A DNA stretch of 22,248 nucleotides from Collinsella sp. AF33-16 (GTDB taxonomy: Bacteria; Actinomycetota; Coriobacteriia; Coriobacteriales; Coriobacteriaceae). This document shows, in pieces, positions 1-6,896 of this stretch (position 1 is its first letter; every line of letters begins with the position of its first letter). The position numbers and the translations under genes are program-made. The DNA is taken from contig NZ_QRQC01000024.1 of assembly GCF_003475325.1 (NCBI RefSeq), positions 1-22,248 on the forward strand. The letters run 5' to 3'. Below the pieces are notes generated by a model that worked only from the letters and a program-made list of their open reading frames with translations, had not been told where the DNA came from and ran no database searches.

Positions 1-45
1 GAGGAGTTCCGGAATCAGGCCCTCGCGGCCTAGTCGCTATTAAGG

Positions 46-65
46 GCGTCCAAGATTTGGGACGC
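46..65 (-). terminator. weak hairpin downstream of the RidA gene
   Basis: A 6-bp perfect stem (GCGTCC at 46-51, GGACGC at 60-65) with an 8-nt loop lies about 55 bp past the stop of the minus-strand RidA gene. The run that follows on the minus strand (CCCTTAAT) is a poor U-tract, so termination here is only a suggestion. I see no other structure or gene in bases 1-119. Confidence 0.3.
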
Positions 66-119
66 AGTTCACGCGCTGCAGGGTCTTTTTGCATGTCATG
101 TTTAGTTGTGGTCAACGCC

Positions 120-497
120 TTAGAGAGCGGCGGCGACCTCGATCTCGACCAGACCGCCAGCCGGAAGAGCGGCAACCTGGAAAGCGCTGCGCGCGGGGAA
201 CGGAGCCTCGAACTTGGAGGCATAAATCTCGTTCACGGCAGCGAAGTCGGCGATGTCGGCCAGGTAGACCGTGGTCTTGACGACATCGGCAAAGGTGGCG
301 CCGGCAGCGGTCAGCAGGGCCTCGACGTTAGCAAGGGACTGCTTGGCCTGGGCCTCGACGCCCTCGGGCATCTTACCGGTTGCGGGGTCGATGCCCAGCT
401 GGCCGGACAGGAACACCATGTTGCCGGCCTGGATACCGGGGGAATACGGGCCGATGGCTGCGGGTGCGTTATCGGAAGACACGACGGTCTTGCTCAT
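120..497 (-). CDS. ridA: RidA family (YjgF/YER057c/UK114) enamine/imine deaminase
   Basis: This encodes a 125-residue cytoplasmic protein of the RidA family. The family hydrolyses reactive enamine/imine intermediates such as 2-aminoacrylate released by PLP enzymes, giving keto acids and ammonia. Visible family marks are the N-terminal AIGPYSPGIQAGNMVFLSGQ stretch (about residues 14-33), the central QAKQSLANVEALLTAAGA helix, the VVKTTVYLADIADFAAVNEI segment and a C-terminal ARSAFQVAALPAGGLVEIE block. This block holds the Arg that binds the substrate carboxylate in the family, and the Glu near the end. The length matches the usual 125-130 residues. The start at 497 was chosen because TAAGGAG lies just upstream (504-510) and the protein then begins at the normal family position. 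An in-frame ATG at 572 would add 25 unrelated residues. It is a single gene, divergent from the U32 gene. Confidence 0.93.
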   Translation of the reverse strand: MSKTVVSSDNAPAAIGPYSPGIQAGNMVFLSGQLGIDPATGKMPEGVEAQAKQSLANVEALLTAAGATFADVVKTTVYLADIADFAAVNEIYASKFEAPFPARSAFQVAALPAGGLVEIEVAAAL

Positions 498-586
498 GTT
501 TTTCTCCTTACGATCAGTTGAGAGAGCGTGAGCGCGGCGTTCACACCGGGAGGCACAGTTCGGTCTGAACACCGCGCTTAACTGGG

Positions 587-615
587 ATAGTAGGGGATGA
601 GTTTGCCCGATGCAA
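587..615 (-). promoter_or_regulatory. candidate sigma-A promoter for the RidA gene
   Basis: On the minus strand TTGCAT (610-615) and TACTAT (587-592) are separated by exactly 17 bp. Transcription would start around 580 and give a leader of roughly 80 nt before the start codon at 497. Both boxes deviate from consensus (3/6 and 4/6), so the spacing is the main support. Confidence 0.45.
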
Positions 616-759
616 GATAATTATCAGCTTTCGAGAATATTTTATCGCCCAACGGTTTCCCCGGACCGCTGAACGGTTCTCATGTGAAGCAGCCAGTCCA
701 AGCTGCTGAAGACTTTATCCCGCTTAGGGCACGGGCATCGCCTGCCGCGATGGCACCAC

Positions 760-774
760 TATACTTTTGAGTAT
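760..774 (+). promoter_or_regulatory. candidate -10 box and small dyad ahead of the U32 gene
   Basis: TATACT at 760-765 is a good -10 hexamer, but no convincing -35 sits 16-18 bp upstream. It overlaps a perfect 5-bp dyad (ATACT at 761-765, AGTAT at 770-774) that could bind a protein. The same TATACT hexamer recurs upstream of the LevR-like gene and of rplC, which makes it a plausible -10 in this genome. Confidence 0.35.
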
Positions 775-797
775 CTGAGCATTTTGAAAGGCAGGAT

Positions 798-3293
798 ATG
801 ACCGCAACCGCCAGTCGAACCACCAACCGTAGACCCGAGCTCTTGGCCCCCGCCGGAGGCCCGGAGCCCTTCGCCGCCGCACTCGCTGCCGGGGCAGACG
901 CCATCTACTGTGGCATGGGCAGCTTCAACGCCCGCCGCAAGGCAACGAACTTTACCGACGAGGCCTTTGAGCAGGCCTGCCGCGCTGCACACCTGGCCGG
1001 CTCGCGCGTCTACGTCACGGTCAACATCGTCATCAAGCAGTCCGAGATGGCCGATGCGTTGCAACTCATCCATCGCTGCTCCACGCTGGGCGCCGACGCC
1101 TTTATCATCCAGGACTGGGGTCTGTTCTTTGAGGTCAAGCGCACGATGCCCGGCATCGAGACGCACATCTCAACCCAGGCGAACATCCATGACGACCGCG
1201 GAACCATCTGGTGCCGCGAGCAGGGCGCCGACCGCGTGACCCTCTCGCGCGAGCTCTCCATCGACGAGATCGCCGCCATCCACGACGCCGCGCCCGATGT
1301 CGACCTCGAGGTCTTTAGCCACGGTGCCATCTGCTTTTGCTACTCGGGTCTGTGCCTGCTGTCGAGCTTTGCCATGGCGGGCCGCTCGGCCAACCGCGGC
1401 ATGTGCGCCCAGCCCTGCCGCCTGCCCTACGAGCTGATCGACGAGAACGGCCGCACGCTCTCCCCCGCCGGCCGCGAGCGCGCGCTGTGCCCGCGTGACA
1501 CCAACACCTCGCAGCTTGTTCGCCGTCTGTATGACGCCGGCGCCGCGTCGCTCAAGCTCGAGGGCCGCATGAAGGCGCCCGATTACGTGTACTCCATCGT
1601 TGATGTGTATCGTCACGAAATTGACGACATGCTATCCGGAGCCACCGTTGCCAAGGACGAGGAAGCCGCCCGCCAGCGCCAGCTCAAGCGCTGCTTTAAC
1701 CGCGACTTTACGCACGCCTATCAGGACGGCACCTCGGGCGACGAGATGATGAGCTATGAGCGTTCCAACAACCGCGGCCAGATCGTGGGCACGGTGCTGG
1801 GCAGCCGCCCGGCCAACCGCGATGTGCGCGGCCTCAAGCCCGACGACCGCCGTCGCCGCGCCGCCATCGCCCGCATTGAGCTGTTTGAGCCCGTGGGCAA
1901 GGGCGACCTGCTGGAGCTTCGCCACGATAACGAGTTTGACCAGTTCCTGACCACCATTGCCGCCGATGATGCCGCTGCCGGCGATGTTATCGAGTGTCGC
2001 GTGCCCCGTAGCATGCCCGAGGGCTGCCGCGTCCGCGTGATTCGCAGCCAGCGTGCCATCGACGCCGCCGGCGCCGCGCTCAAGCGCGATGTGCTGCGCC
2101 GCCGCGCTGTTGATGTGTCCGTCGTGGCGCGCCTGGGCAAGCCGTTTACTGTCACACTCACCTGCTGTGACGACCCCGCGCTCACCGCCACCGCCACAGG
2201 CTTCACCGTCGAGGCCGCCAAGACACGCGCCGTCGATGCATCCGATCTGGTTGAGCACGTCGGGCGCATGGGCTCCTCTCCCTTTGAGGCCGCGAGCTTT
2301 GACGTGGCCCTCGACGAGAGTTGCGGCATGGGCTTTTCCGCCGTGCACAAGGTGCGCGCCGCCGCTTGTAAGGCGCTGGAAGAGGCCATTCTGGCACCGT
2401 ACGAGGAGCGCGCCCGCACGCTCGAGCTACCGGCGATTGTCACCAATGATTCCCGCCCCGCGCCCGAGCACTACCGCGATGAGCCGCAGATCTGCGCTAC
2501 CGTCACCTCGCTCGAGGCCGCCGAGGCCGCTCGCGCCGAGGGTGCAACGCGCATCTACATGACCACCGACGCACTCGATGCGGCCGAACTCTCCCCCGCC
2601 GATACGTTTGAGCAGGGCATCGTACCCGTGCTCGATGAGGTCTGCCGCGCCGTTGACCACGTCCGCGTTGACCCATGGGTTGTTGCCGGCGCCACGGTCG
2701 CTATTGGCAACATCTCTGAGCTTGCCCTGGCCGCCCAGGTTGGCGCCACGGCCGAGATTCGCTCTTGCCTGCCGGTGCACAACACGCCCTGCATGGAGGC
2801 GCTTGCCGAGCGCGGAGCCGGTGCGTTTTGGCTCTCGCCCGAGATCACGCTCGACGAGATTATCTCGCTCGGCACCGCCGCGCCCGCGGCTCTGGGCATC
2901 ACCGTCTTTGGCCGCCCGCGCGTCATGACAAGCGAGCATTGCATTCTGCAGGTTGCCAACGGCTGCATCCACGATTGTGCCAACTGCCGCCTGCGTGCCC
3001 GCAAGCTCTCGCTCAAGAATATCGACGGCAAGGTCATGCCGGTGCGTACCGACATCCACGGCCGCTCACGCCTGTACGACGCCTACCCCATCGACCTCAC
3101 GCCGCAAGTTCCGCAGCTGCTCGATGCCGGCGTGCGCCGTCTTATGGTCGACGGAACCTTGCTCGAGGCCGATGAGATTGGCCGTGCCGTCGCTCGCGTC
3201 CGTCGCGCTGTCGAGGCGGCTCAAGCCGGCCGCAAGCCGGCCGCCCGCCTGCGCGGCGCCACCTCGGGCTGCATGTTTGTGGGAATTAGCTAA
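798..3293 (+). CDS. peptidase U32 family protein, RlhA/TrhP-like RNA hydroxylation factor
   Basis: This encodes an 831-residue protein of the U32 family. The family was named for a collagenase, but its characterised bacterial members RlhA (YdcP, 23S rRNA C2501) and TrhP (YegQ, tRNA U34) are needed for RNA hydroxylation. The N-terminal barrel begins ELLAPAGGPEPFAAALAAGA (about 14-33). The family signature lies at about 171-208: EVFSHGAICFCYSGLC, then ANRGMCAQPCR, with Cys179, Cys186, Cys203 and Cys207 as likely Fe-S ligands. SLKLEGRMKAPDYV follows at about 251-264. The middle resembles the domain that follows in RlhA (DUF3656-like). The protein is longer than the roughly 650 residues of E. coli RlhA. 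The extra C-terminal part has its own cluster, CILQVANGCIHDCANC, at about 715-731. A GAAAGG ribosome site precedes the ATG. The RluA-type gene starts 15 bp downstream. A role in rRNA or tRNA hydroxylation is inferred; which RNA is not visible. Confidence 0.85.
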   Translation: MTATASRTTNRRPELLAPAGGPEPFAAALAAGADAIYCGMGSFNARRKATNFTDEAFEQACRAAHLAGSRVYVTVNIVIKQSEMADALQLIHRCSTLGADAFIIQDWGLFFEVKRTMPGIETHISTQANIHDDRGTIWCREQGADRVTLSRELSIDEIAAIHDAAPDVDLEVFSHGAICFCYSGLCLLSSFAMAGRSANRGMCAQPCRLPYELIDENGRTLSPAGRERALCPRDTNTSQLVRRLYDAGAASLKLEGRMKAPDYVYSIVDVYRHEIDDMLSGATVAKDEEAARQRQLKRCFNRDFTHAYQDGTSGDEMMSYERSNNRGQIVGTVLGSRPANRDVRGLKPDDRRRRAAIARIELFEPVGKGDLLELRHDNEFDQFLTTIAADDAAAGDVIECRVPRSMPEGCRVRVIRSQRAIDAAGAALKRDVLRRRAVDVSVVARLGKPFTVTLTCCDDPALTATATGFTVEAAKTRAVDASDLVEHVGRMGSSPFEAASFDVALDESCGMGFSAVHKVRAAACKALEEAILAPYEERARTLELPAIVTNDSRPAPEHYRDEPQICATVTSLEAAEAARAEGATRIYMTTDALDAAELSPADTFEQGIVPVLDEVCRAVDHVRVDPWVVAGATVAIGNISELALAAQVGATAEIRSCLPVHNTPCMEALAERGAGAFWLSPEITLDEIISLGTAAPAALGITVFGRPRVMTSEHCILQVANGCIHDCANCRLRARKLSLKNIDGKVMPVRTDIHGRSRLYDAYPIDLTPQVPQLLDAGVRRLMVDGTLLEADEIGRAVARVRRAVEAAQAGRKPAARLRGATSGCMFVGIS

Positions 3294-3308
3294 CCGAAAG
3301 GCTTACAC

Positions 3309-3968
3309 GTGAACGAAGAACCTCAAGTCCTCTACTGCGACGCCTGGCTCATGGCCATCGACAAGCCCGCCGGCATGATCGTCCACGGTGACGGCACCGG
3401 CGAGCGCACACTTACCGACTACGCCAGCGACCTGCTGCTGGCGATGGGCGACGGCTTTGCCGCGACCGACATGCAGCCGCTCAATCGCCTGGACCGTGAC
3501 ACCACCGGCGTGGTGCTGTTCTCACTCGACAAGCAGACGCAGCCCGCCTTTGACCAGATGATCATCGACCACGCGTTCGAAAAGCACTACCTGGCGCTCG
3601 CCGAGGGCAAGATCGACTGGAACGAAAAGCTCATCGACAAGCCCATCGCCCGCGACCGTCACGACAGCCGAAAGATGCGCGTCGGCGCCAGCGGCAAGCC
3701 GTCTCAAACGCGCGTGAAGGTGCTCAAGCGTCTTAAGAGCCGCCGCGGCCTGCCCACGCGCTCGTATATCGATGTCGAGCTGCTCACCGGCCGCAAACAC
3801 CAGATTCGCGTGCACCTGGCGAGCGAGCGCCATCCCCTGGTGGGCGACGACCTGTACGGGACGCCGCGTCCTTGTGGCCTCATGCTCCACGCCCACAGCG
3901 TGTCCTTTACGCATCCCGTAACCGGCGAGCACATCCACATCGAAGCCCCCTGCCCCTGGGAGCCCTAA
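3309..3968 (+). CDS. RluA-family pseudouridine synthase (short form, no S4 domain)
   Basis: This encodes a 219-residue pseudouridine synthase that would convert a uridine in rRNA or tRNA. The catalytic motif is NRLDRDTTGVVLFS (about 59-72), with Asp62 as the expected catalytic aspartate. Other family segments are LMAIDKPAGMIVHGDG near the N-terminus, FEKHYLALAEG, and RKHQIRVHLA near the C-terminus with HPLVGDDLYG after it. There is no N-terminal S4 RNA-binding domain, as in RluA, RluC-short or TruC-like forms, so the target cannot be named. The start is GTG at 3309, preceded by GAAAGG at 3295-3300. It lies 15 bp after the U32 stop, so the two are probably one transcript devoted to RNA modification. 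The stop codon overlaps the first bases of a long inverted repeat. Confidence 0.9.
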   Translation: MNEEPQVLYCDAWLMAIDKPAGMIVHGDGTGERTLTDYASDLLLAMGDGFAATDMQPLNRLDRDTTGVVLFSLDKQTQPAFDQMIIDHAFEKHYLALAEGKIDWNEKLIDKPIARDRHDSRKMRVGASGKPSQTRVKVLKRLKSRRGLPTRSYIDVELLTGRKHQIRVHLASERHPLVGDDLYGTPRPCGLMLHAHSVSFTHPVTGEHIHIEAPCPWEP

Positions 3969-4007
3969 AACCTGCCAAAAAGGGACAGGTTTATTTTGGC
4001 AGGTTTT
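3967..4007 (+). terminator. 14-bp perfect inverted repeat after the RluA gene
   Basis: Arms AAAACCTGCCAAAA (3967-3980) and TTTTGGCAGGTTTT (3994-4007) are perfectly complementary with a 13-nt loop, and the left arm overlaps the TAA of the upstream gene. With A-tracts on the left and T-tracts on the right it can work as a terminator in both directions. Its symmetry also fits a dispersed intergenic repeat of the genome. Confidence 0.75.
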
Positions 4008-4022
4008 ATCTGGACAAACGTC

Positions 4023-4062
4023 AAAACCACCACAAAGGTTCCTGCCCCTTCGCGGTGGTTTT
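4023..4062 (-). terminator. terminator hairpin of the DeoR gene
   Basis: Arms AAAACCACC (4023-4031) and GGTGGTTTT (4054-4062) pair perfectly, with an inner AAGG/CCTT stem and an 8-nt loop. It lies about 23 bp beyond the stop of the minus-strand DeoR-type gene and ends in a U-tract on that strand. Together with the hairpin at 3967-4007 it separates two convergent units. Confidence 0.75.
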
Positions 4063-4084
4063 GGCCTTAGCCCGTCCCTTGCTG

Positions 4085-4831
4085 TTAGACCGTGATGACG
4101 TTGTCCATTGCCCGGTACTTGGCGGGGACCTCGCCTGCGGTAATAATCGTTGCGTCGCGGAAGTCCGCGAACTTGACGGGCGCCACCATGCCAAATTTGC
4201 TGGCATCCGAGATTACGAAGCGTTTGGCCGTATGGCGCATCGAGATGCGCTTGACCTGTGCCTCCTCGATATCGGGCGCCGTGAAGCCCTGCTCGGCGGC
4301 AATGCCGTTAGAGCCCCAAAAGCCGCAGTTGAAGTTGTAGCGGTCTAGAGTTGCCAAGGCATCGGGGCCAACGAGCGCCTCGGTCGCGGGTTTGAGCTCG
4401 CCGCCCAGCACCACGGTACGCATGCCGCGCAAAGCGAGATGTTGAGCATGGAGCACGGAATCAGTCACATAGGTGACCCCTTCGAGATGCGGAAGATGCT
4501 CGATGAGCCTGAGCGTCGTCGAACCCGAATCGATGTACACAAAGTTCTCGGGCTCTACCAGCGCCGCCGCACGGGCGCAGATACGTTCCTTGTCGTCGTT
4601 ATGGAGATCGCTGCGCTCATTAAGCGTTAGGTCGCGCGTCACGTGCGCGCGCTCAAGGCTCGTCGCCCCACCGTGCACCTTGGCGATACGGTGTGCGCGA
4701 TTGAGCGTCTGCAGGTCGCGCCGAATGGTAGACGCCGTCACGCCCAGGGCCTCAGCAAGCTCCGGTACGGTAACCGAGCCCGTCTGTTGCACCATCGATA
4801 CGATTGCGTTGAGCCTATCTTCCGCAAGCAT
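4085..4831 (-). CDS. DeoR/GlpR-family transcriptional regulator
   Basis: This encodes a 248-residue regulator. The N-terminal DeoR helix-turn-helix occupies about residues 4-57, with VTVPELAEALGVTASTIRRD forming the two helices and KVHGGA the wing. The C-terminal sensor domain (about 75-235) carries DSGSTT at 101-106, the loop that in this family binds a phosphorylated sugar or related effector, and TEALVGPDA later. Length and layout are typical. It is most likely a repressor whose effector is a sugar phosphate or polyol phosphate. Its gene begins only 3 bp after the oxidoreductase stop, with a strong GAGGAGGAG site lying inside the end of that gene, so the two are co-transcribed and probably translationally linked. 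The repeated motifs at 5959-6087 are its most likely operators. The actual substrate is not evident. Confidence 0.92.
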   Translation of the reverse strand: MLAEDRLNAIVSMVQQTGSVTVPELAEALGVTASTIRRDLQTLNRAHRIAKVHGGATSLERAHVTRDLTLNERSDLHNDDKERICARAAALVEPENFVYIDSGSTTLRLIEHLPHLEGVTYVTDSVLHAQHLALRGMRTVVLGGELKPATEALVGPDALATLDRYNFNCGFWGSNGIAAEQGFTAPDIEEAQVKRISMRHTAKRFVISDASKFGMVAPVKFADFRDATIITAGEVPAKYRAMDNVITV

Positions 4832-4834
4832 CGC

Positions 4835-5914
4835 TTACTCCTCCTCGGGGTACACGACTCCCCAGTCGGCGCGAAGCTTGGTCATAAGCTCCATAACATC
4901 AGAAGCATAATCCAGCAGCTCGCGCTTGGAGTCGTCGCCGGCAACGGCCTTCTCAAGATCGGCCATCTCGTAGCACAGTGCGTAGGCCTCGGTGCCAGCG
5001 TGGACCTCCTCGCGGTAGCCGTCGGCAGTCCACACGATGGTCGCGTGATCGGCACGCGGATATTCGTTGACCTCGATGTAGCACTTGTCAAAGCTGATGA
5101 CCGAGCGCTTGGGCTGCTTGGAGTGAAGCGTAAGGCTCACGACGCCCAGCTGCTGCTCGGCATTGCGGCAGACGATGCCGCCCGCAACGTCAACGCCAGT
5201 CTCACAGGTGTTGCCCAGTGAAACGACCTCAGCGGGCTGGCTGACCATAAAGAGACGCATGACGGACAGGGCATACACGCCAATATCGAGCATGGCACCG
5301 CCAGCAAGGTTGCGGTTGTAGAAGCGATTGGTCAGATCGCCGTACTCCTTGTAGCTGCCAAAGTTGAGCTGAGCGAGATTCATGCGGCCGAACTCACCGA
5401 CATCCATGCGACGACGCAGCTCCTGATACAAAGGCATGTGGAGCACCGTGGTGGCGTCCATGAGGACGACGTTGTGCTCGTCGGCGATGGCACGCGCCTC
5501 GTCGAGCTCAGCGGAATTGAGGGTAATGGCTTTCTCGCAGAGCACGTGCTTGCCGGCTGCCAGGGCAGCGCGCAGATAGGTGATATGCGTGTTGTGCGGC
5601 GTGGTGATATAGACGGCGTCGATGCCCGGATCGGCGTAGAGGTCCTCAACCGATTCATAGACCTTCTCGATGCCATACTGCTCAGCAAAAGCCTGAGCCT
5701 TGGACAGCGTACGGTTGGCGACGCCCGCAAGCTTGCGGCCGGCAAGAGCGAGAGACTGGGCCATCTGGTTGGCGATAACGCCGCACCCGATCACAGCCCA
5801 ACGAAGCTCGGGAGCCGTAAAGATATCATCGGGGAATGGCTTGTCCTGGACCGAAGCGAACGCTGCTTTTGCGGCTGCCGCGGAGTCGAGTGGAGCCTGC
5901 TTGGAATCTACCAT
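4835..5914 (-). CDS. Gfo/Idh/MocA-family NAD(P)-dependent oxidoreductase
   Basis: This encodes a 359-residue cytoplasmic dehydrogenase. The Rossmann nucleotide-binding fold starts with LRWAVIGCGVIANQMAQSL (GCGVIA at about 43-48). VYITTPHNTHI follows at about 101-111, and the family Glu-Lys motif is LCEKAITL with Glu127-Lys128. The C-terminal domain has the GGAMLDIGVYAL stretch (about 205-216), with Asp210 and Tyr214 in the usual catalytic positions. Members oxidise or reduce sugars, inositols or diols; the sequence alone does not fix the substrate. The start at 5914 was chosen because AGGAGG lies 5 bp upstream (5920-5925). Earlier in-frame ATGs at 5932 and 5971 lack a comparable site. It heads a two-gene unit with the DeoR-type regulator, which suggests an inducible catabolic step. 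Confidence 0.9.
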   Translation of the reverse strand: MVDSKQAPLDSAAAAKAAFASVQDKPFPDDIFTAPELRWAVIGCGVIANQMAQSLALAGRKLAGVANRTLSKAQAFAEQYGIEKVYESVEDLYADPGIDAVYITTPHNTHITYLRAALAAGKHVLCEKAITLNSAELDEARAIADEHNVVLMDATTVLHMPLYQELRRRMDVGEFGRMNLAQLNFGSYKEYGDLTNRFYNRNLAGGAMLDIGVYALSVMRLFMVSQPAEVVSLGNTCETGVDVAGGIVCRNAEQQLGVVSLTLHSKQPKRSVISFDKCYIEVNEYPRADHATIVWTADGYREEVHAGTEAYALCYEMADLEKAVAGDDSKRELLDYASDVMELMTKLRADWGVVYPEEE

Positions 5915-5950
5915 ATGTGCCTCCTGTGTCATAGAACGTCTTGCATTTCG

Positions 5951-6090
5951 GATAGCTCTATATTCGCACAAACACGCGCGTCTGTGCGCGTTTTTGCGTA
6001 TCTCACCGCTAAACGGTCATTTTTGTCCCGTAAACGGCGCATCTATACGCATATTCACGCAATCCCACGCACGCAAATACGCACAAATGC
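5951..6090 (-). promoter_or_regulatory. operator-rich promoter region of the oxidoreductase-DeoR unit
   Basis: Several copies of a TTTGYGCGWAT-like motif occur here. On the minus strand they are at 6075-6087 (TTTGTGCGTATTT), 6051-6064 (GATTGCGTGAATAT) and 5959-5972 (TTTGTGCGAATATA), with an inverted copy at 5991-6001. The last two flank an ACGCGC/GCGCGT hairpin, making an overall dyad of about 43 bp. A second pair, CCGTTTACGGG and CCGTTTAGCGG, lies between them. Multiple spaced repeats are usual for DeoR-family operators. I could not settle on a single -35/-10 pair. Confidence 0.45.
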
Positions 6091-6100
6091 GAACCGGTCA

Positions 6101-6321
6101 TTGCTCAGAGACAGGGGCTTATGCTTAGAACTCAAAAGACAGGATGATCCGCTTCGCCTTCGCTCATGGCGCGCTGCAGCTCTAAGGACCGTCCCAAACT
6201 GCCGACAGAAAAGGAACGTTCCAAACTGCAGACAGAAAAAGAACGTCCCCAGACGCCGGCATTTCAAGAGCACCCATTTAAGTCTGTCCCCAATGAGTGG
6301 GAGTAATCAGAGACCCTTTGC
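6101..6321. other. non-coding stretch with tandem repeat, no convincing gene
   Basis: I see no gene with a ribosome site or family resemblance between the operator region and the hairpin at 6322. Frames that stay open read through the tandem repeat at 6194-6247 and have no recognisable domain. Confidence 0.5.
6194..6247. repeat. two tandem 27-bp units
   Basis: Two adjacent 27-bp units (6194-6220 and 6221-6247) share a CCAAACTGC start, a GACAGAAAA core and an AACGT end, differing at only a few positions. A degenerate start of a third unit (CCCAGACGCC) follows. There is no spacer, so this is not a CRISPR array. Confidence 0.8.
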
Positions 6322-6354
6322 GAGGGAGGCCGGACGTGGCCTTCCTCGTTTTTA
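6321..6354 (+). terminator. orphan intrinsic terminator on the plus strand
   Basis: CGAGGGAGGCC (6321-6331) pairs with GGCCTTCCTCG (6338-6348) with one G-T wobble and a 6-nt loop, and runs into a short T-tract ending at 6354. No plus-strand gene precedes it closely. It could terminate a lost gene or an unannotated small RNA, or shield the mobile element that follows. Confidence 0.7.
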
Positions 6355-6360
6355 TTCATG

Positions 6361-6562
6361 GACTTTAGTCCGTGCCGCGCGGCACGCGCGGCATAGAAAG
6401 CCACCCGCTCAGCGGGTGGAGGCCAATTTCCGCTACGCGACAAAAACCTTCCCCCTAGCATGAGGATTGTTCAGGTCATCATACTAGGGGGAGGTGATTG
6501 CTGTGGCCCAGAAAGCCAACAGCCTCGCGTACACGAAATGGCTGTGCAAGTACCGCATCGCA
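6361..6562 (+). mobile_element. left-end remnant of an IS200/IS605-family element
   Basis: The stretch holds a 16-bp perfect palindrome CGTGCCGCGCGGCACG, then a hairpin CCACCCGC-TCA-GCGGGTGG typical of IS200/IS605 subterminal structures, then an inverted repeat CCCCCTAG (6451-6458) and CTAGGGGG (6484-6491). The last of these partly covers the ribosome site GGAGGTGATT of tnpA. Sequestering the tnpA ribosome site in a 5' stem-loop is an established feature of IS200. The element is cut off after about 19 tnpA codons. The exact outer boundary is not determined. Confidence 0.65.
6503..6559 (+). pseudogene. tnpA: IS200-type transposase TnpA, first 19 codons only
   Basis: Reading from the GTG at 6503 gives VAQKANSLAYTKWLCKYRI, which matches the start of IS200/IS605 Y1 HUH transposases (typical form: NSLAHTKWLCKYHIVF). 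A near-perfect ribosome site lies upstream. After residue 19 the resemblance stops abruptly and the catalytic HUH and Tyr motifs are absent, so this is a dead fragment. The downstream sequence belongs to an unrelated gene in a different frame. Confidence 0.75.
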
Positions 6563-6780
6563 CCGAGGTCAAGCTCATCGCCGCCATCGTCGAGAAGCAC
6601 CCCAAGGTGCGCTTTGCCGCGAGCCGCACCTCGGCCCACGCCGACCTCTACGACCGCATGGAGCAGGCCCTGTGCGAGCGCGTGGCCAACGCGGTGGAGG
6701 TCGTCCGCTCCGACATCAGCCCCGCGCTTCTTGTCCACACCGGTCCAAACCTCGTGGGTGTGGCGGTCCAGGGACTCTAG
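6563..6780 (+). pseudogene. 3' fragment of a protein gene, probably DegV family
   Basis: From about 6563 one frame reads TEVKLIAAIVEKHPKVRFAA and ends with VRSDISPALLVHTGPNLVGV plus a few residues before TAG at 6778. The closing pattern (a segment ending in HTGPxxxGV) resembles the C-terminal fatty-acid-binding end of DegV proteins, where a conserved His-Thr-Gly-Pro-Gly lies near the C-terminus. The N-terminal two thirds are absent and the 5' side joins the IS200 fragment out of frame. An in-frame ATG at 6460 gives a chimeric reading frame with no plausible domain. The fragment call is secure; the family name is moderate. Confidence 0.55.
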
Positions 6781-6814
6781 CGGAGGCGGGGCGTCCTGCC
6801 CCAAAAACAAATGC

Positions 6815-6864
6815 AAAAGACGAGCACTTCTTGCCGCTCAATTGGCAAGAAGCGCTCGTCTTTT
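6815..6864. terminator. 21-bp bidirectional terminator hairpin
   Basis: Arms at 6815-6835 (AAAAGACGAGCACTTCTTGC plus C) and 6844-6864 are complementary except for one position, with an 8-nt loop. The T-tract on each side suits termination in both directions. It serves the minus-strand sugar operon ending at 6897 and the remnant gene ending at 6780. Confidence 0.88.
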
Positions 6865-6896
6865 CTTAACGCGTTGTATGGCGGAGAGAGCGCAAG

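Noticed and set aside
6194..6247. Possible CRISPR repeats
   Set aside because: The two 27-bp units are directly adjacent with no spacer and no further units or cas genes.
5438..6463. 341-codon plus-strand frame
   Set aside because: It overlaps the oxidoreductase gene in antisense and continues through repeats and a terminator; no domain is visible.
6460..6780. 106-codon open frame as a complete gene
   Set aside because: Its first third comes from the IS200 left end in the wrong frame; only the last two thirds resemble a protein, so it is a chimeric remnant.
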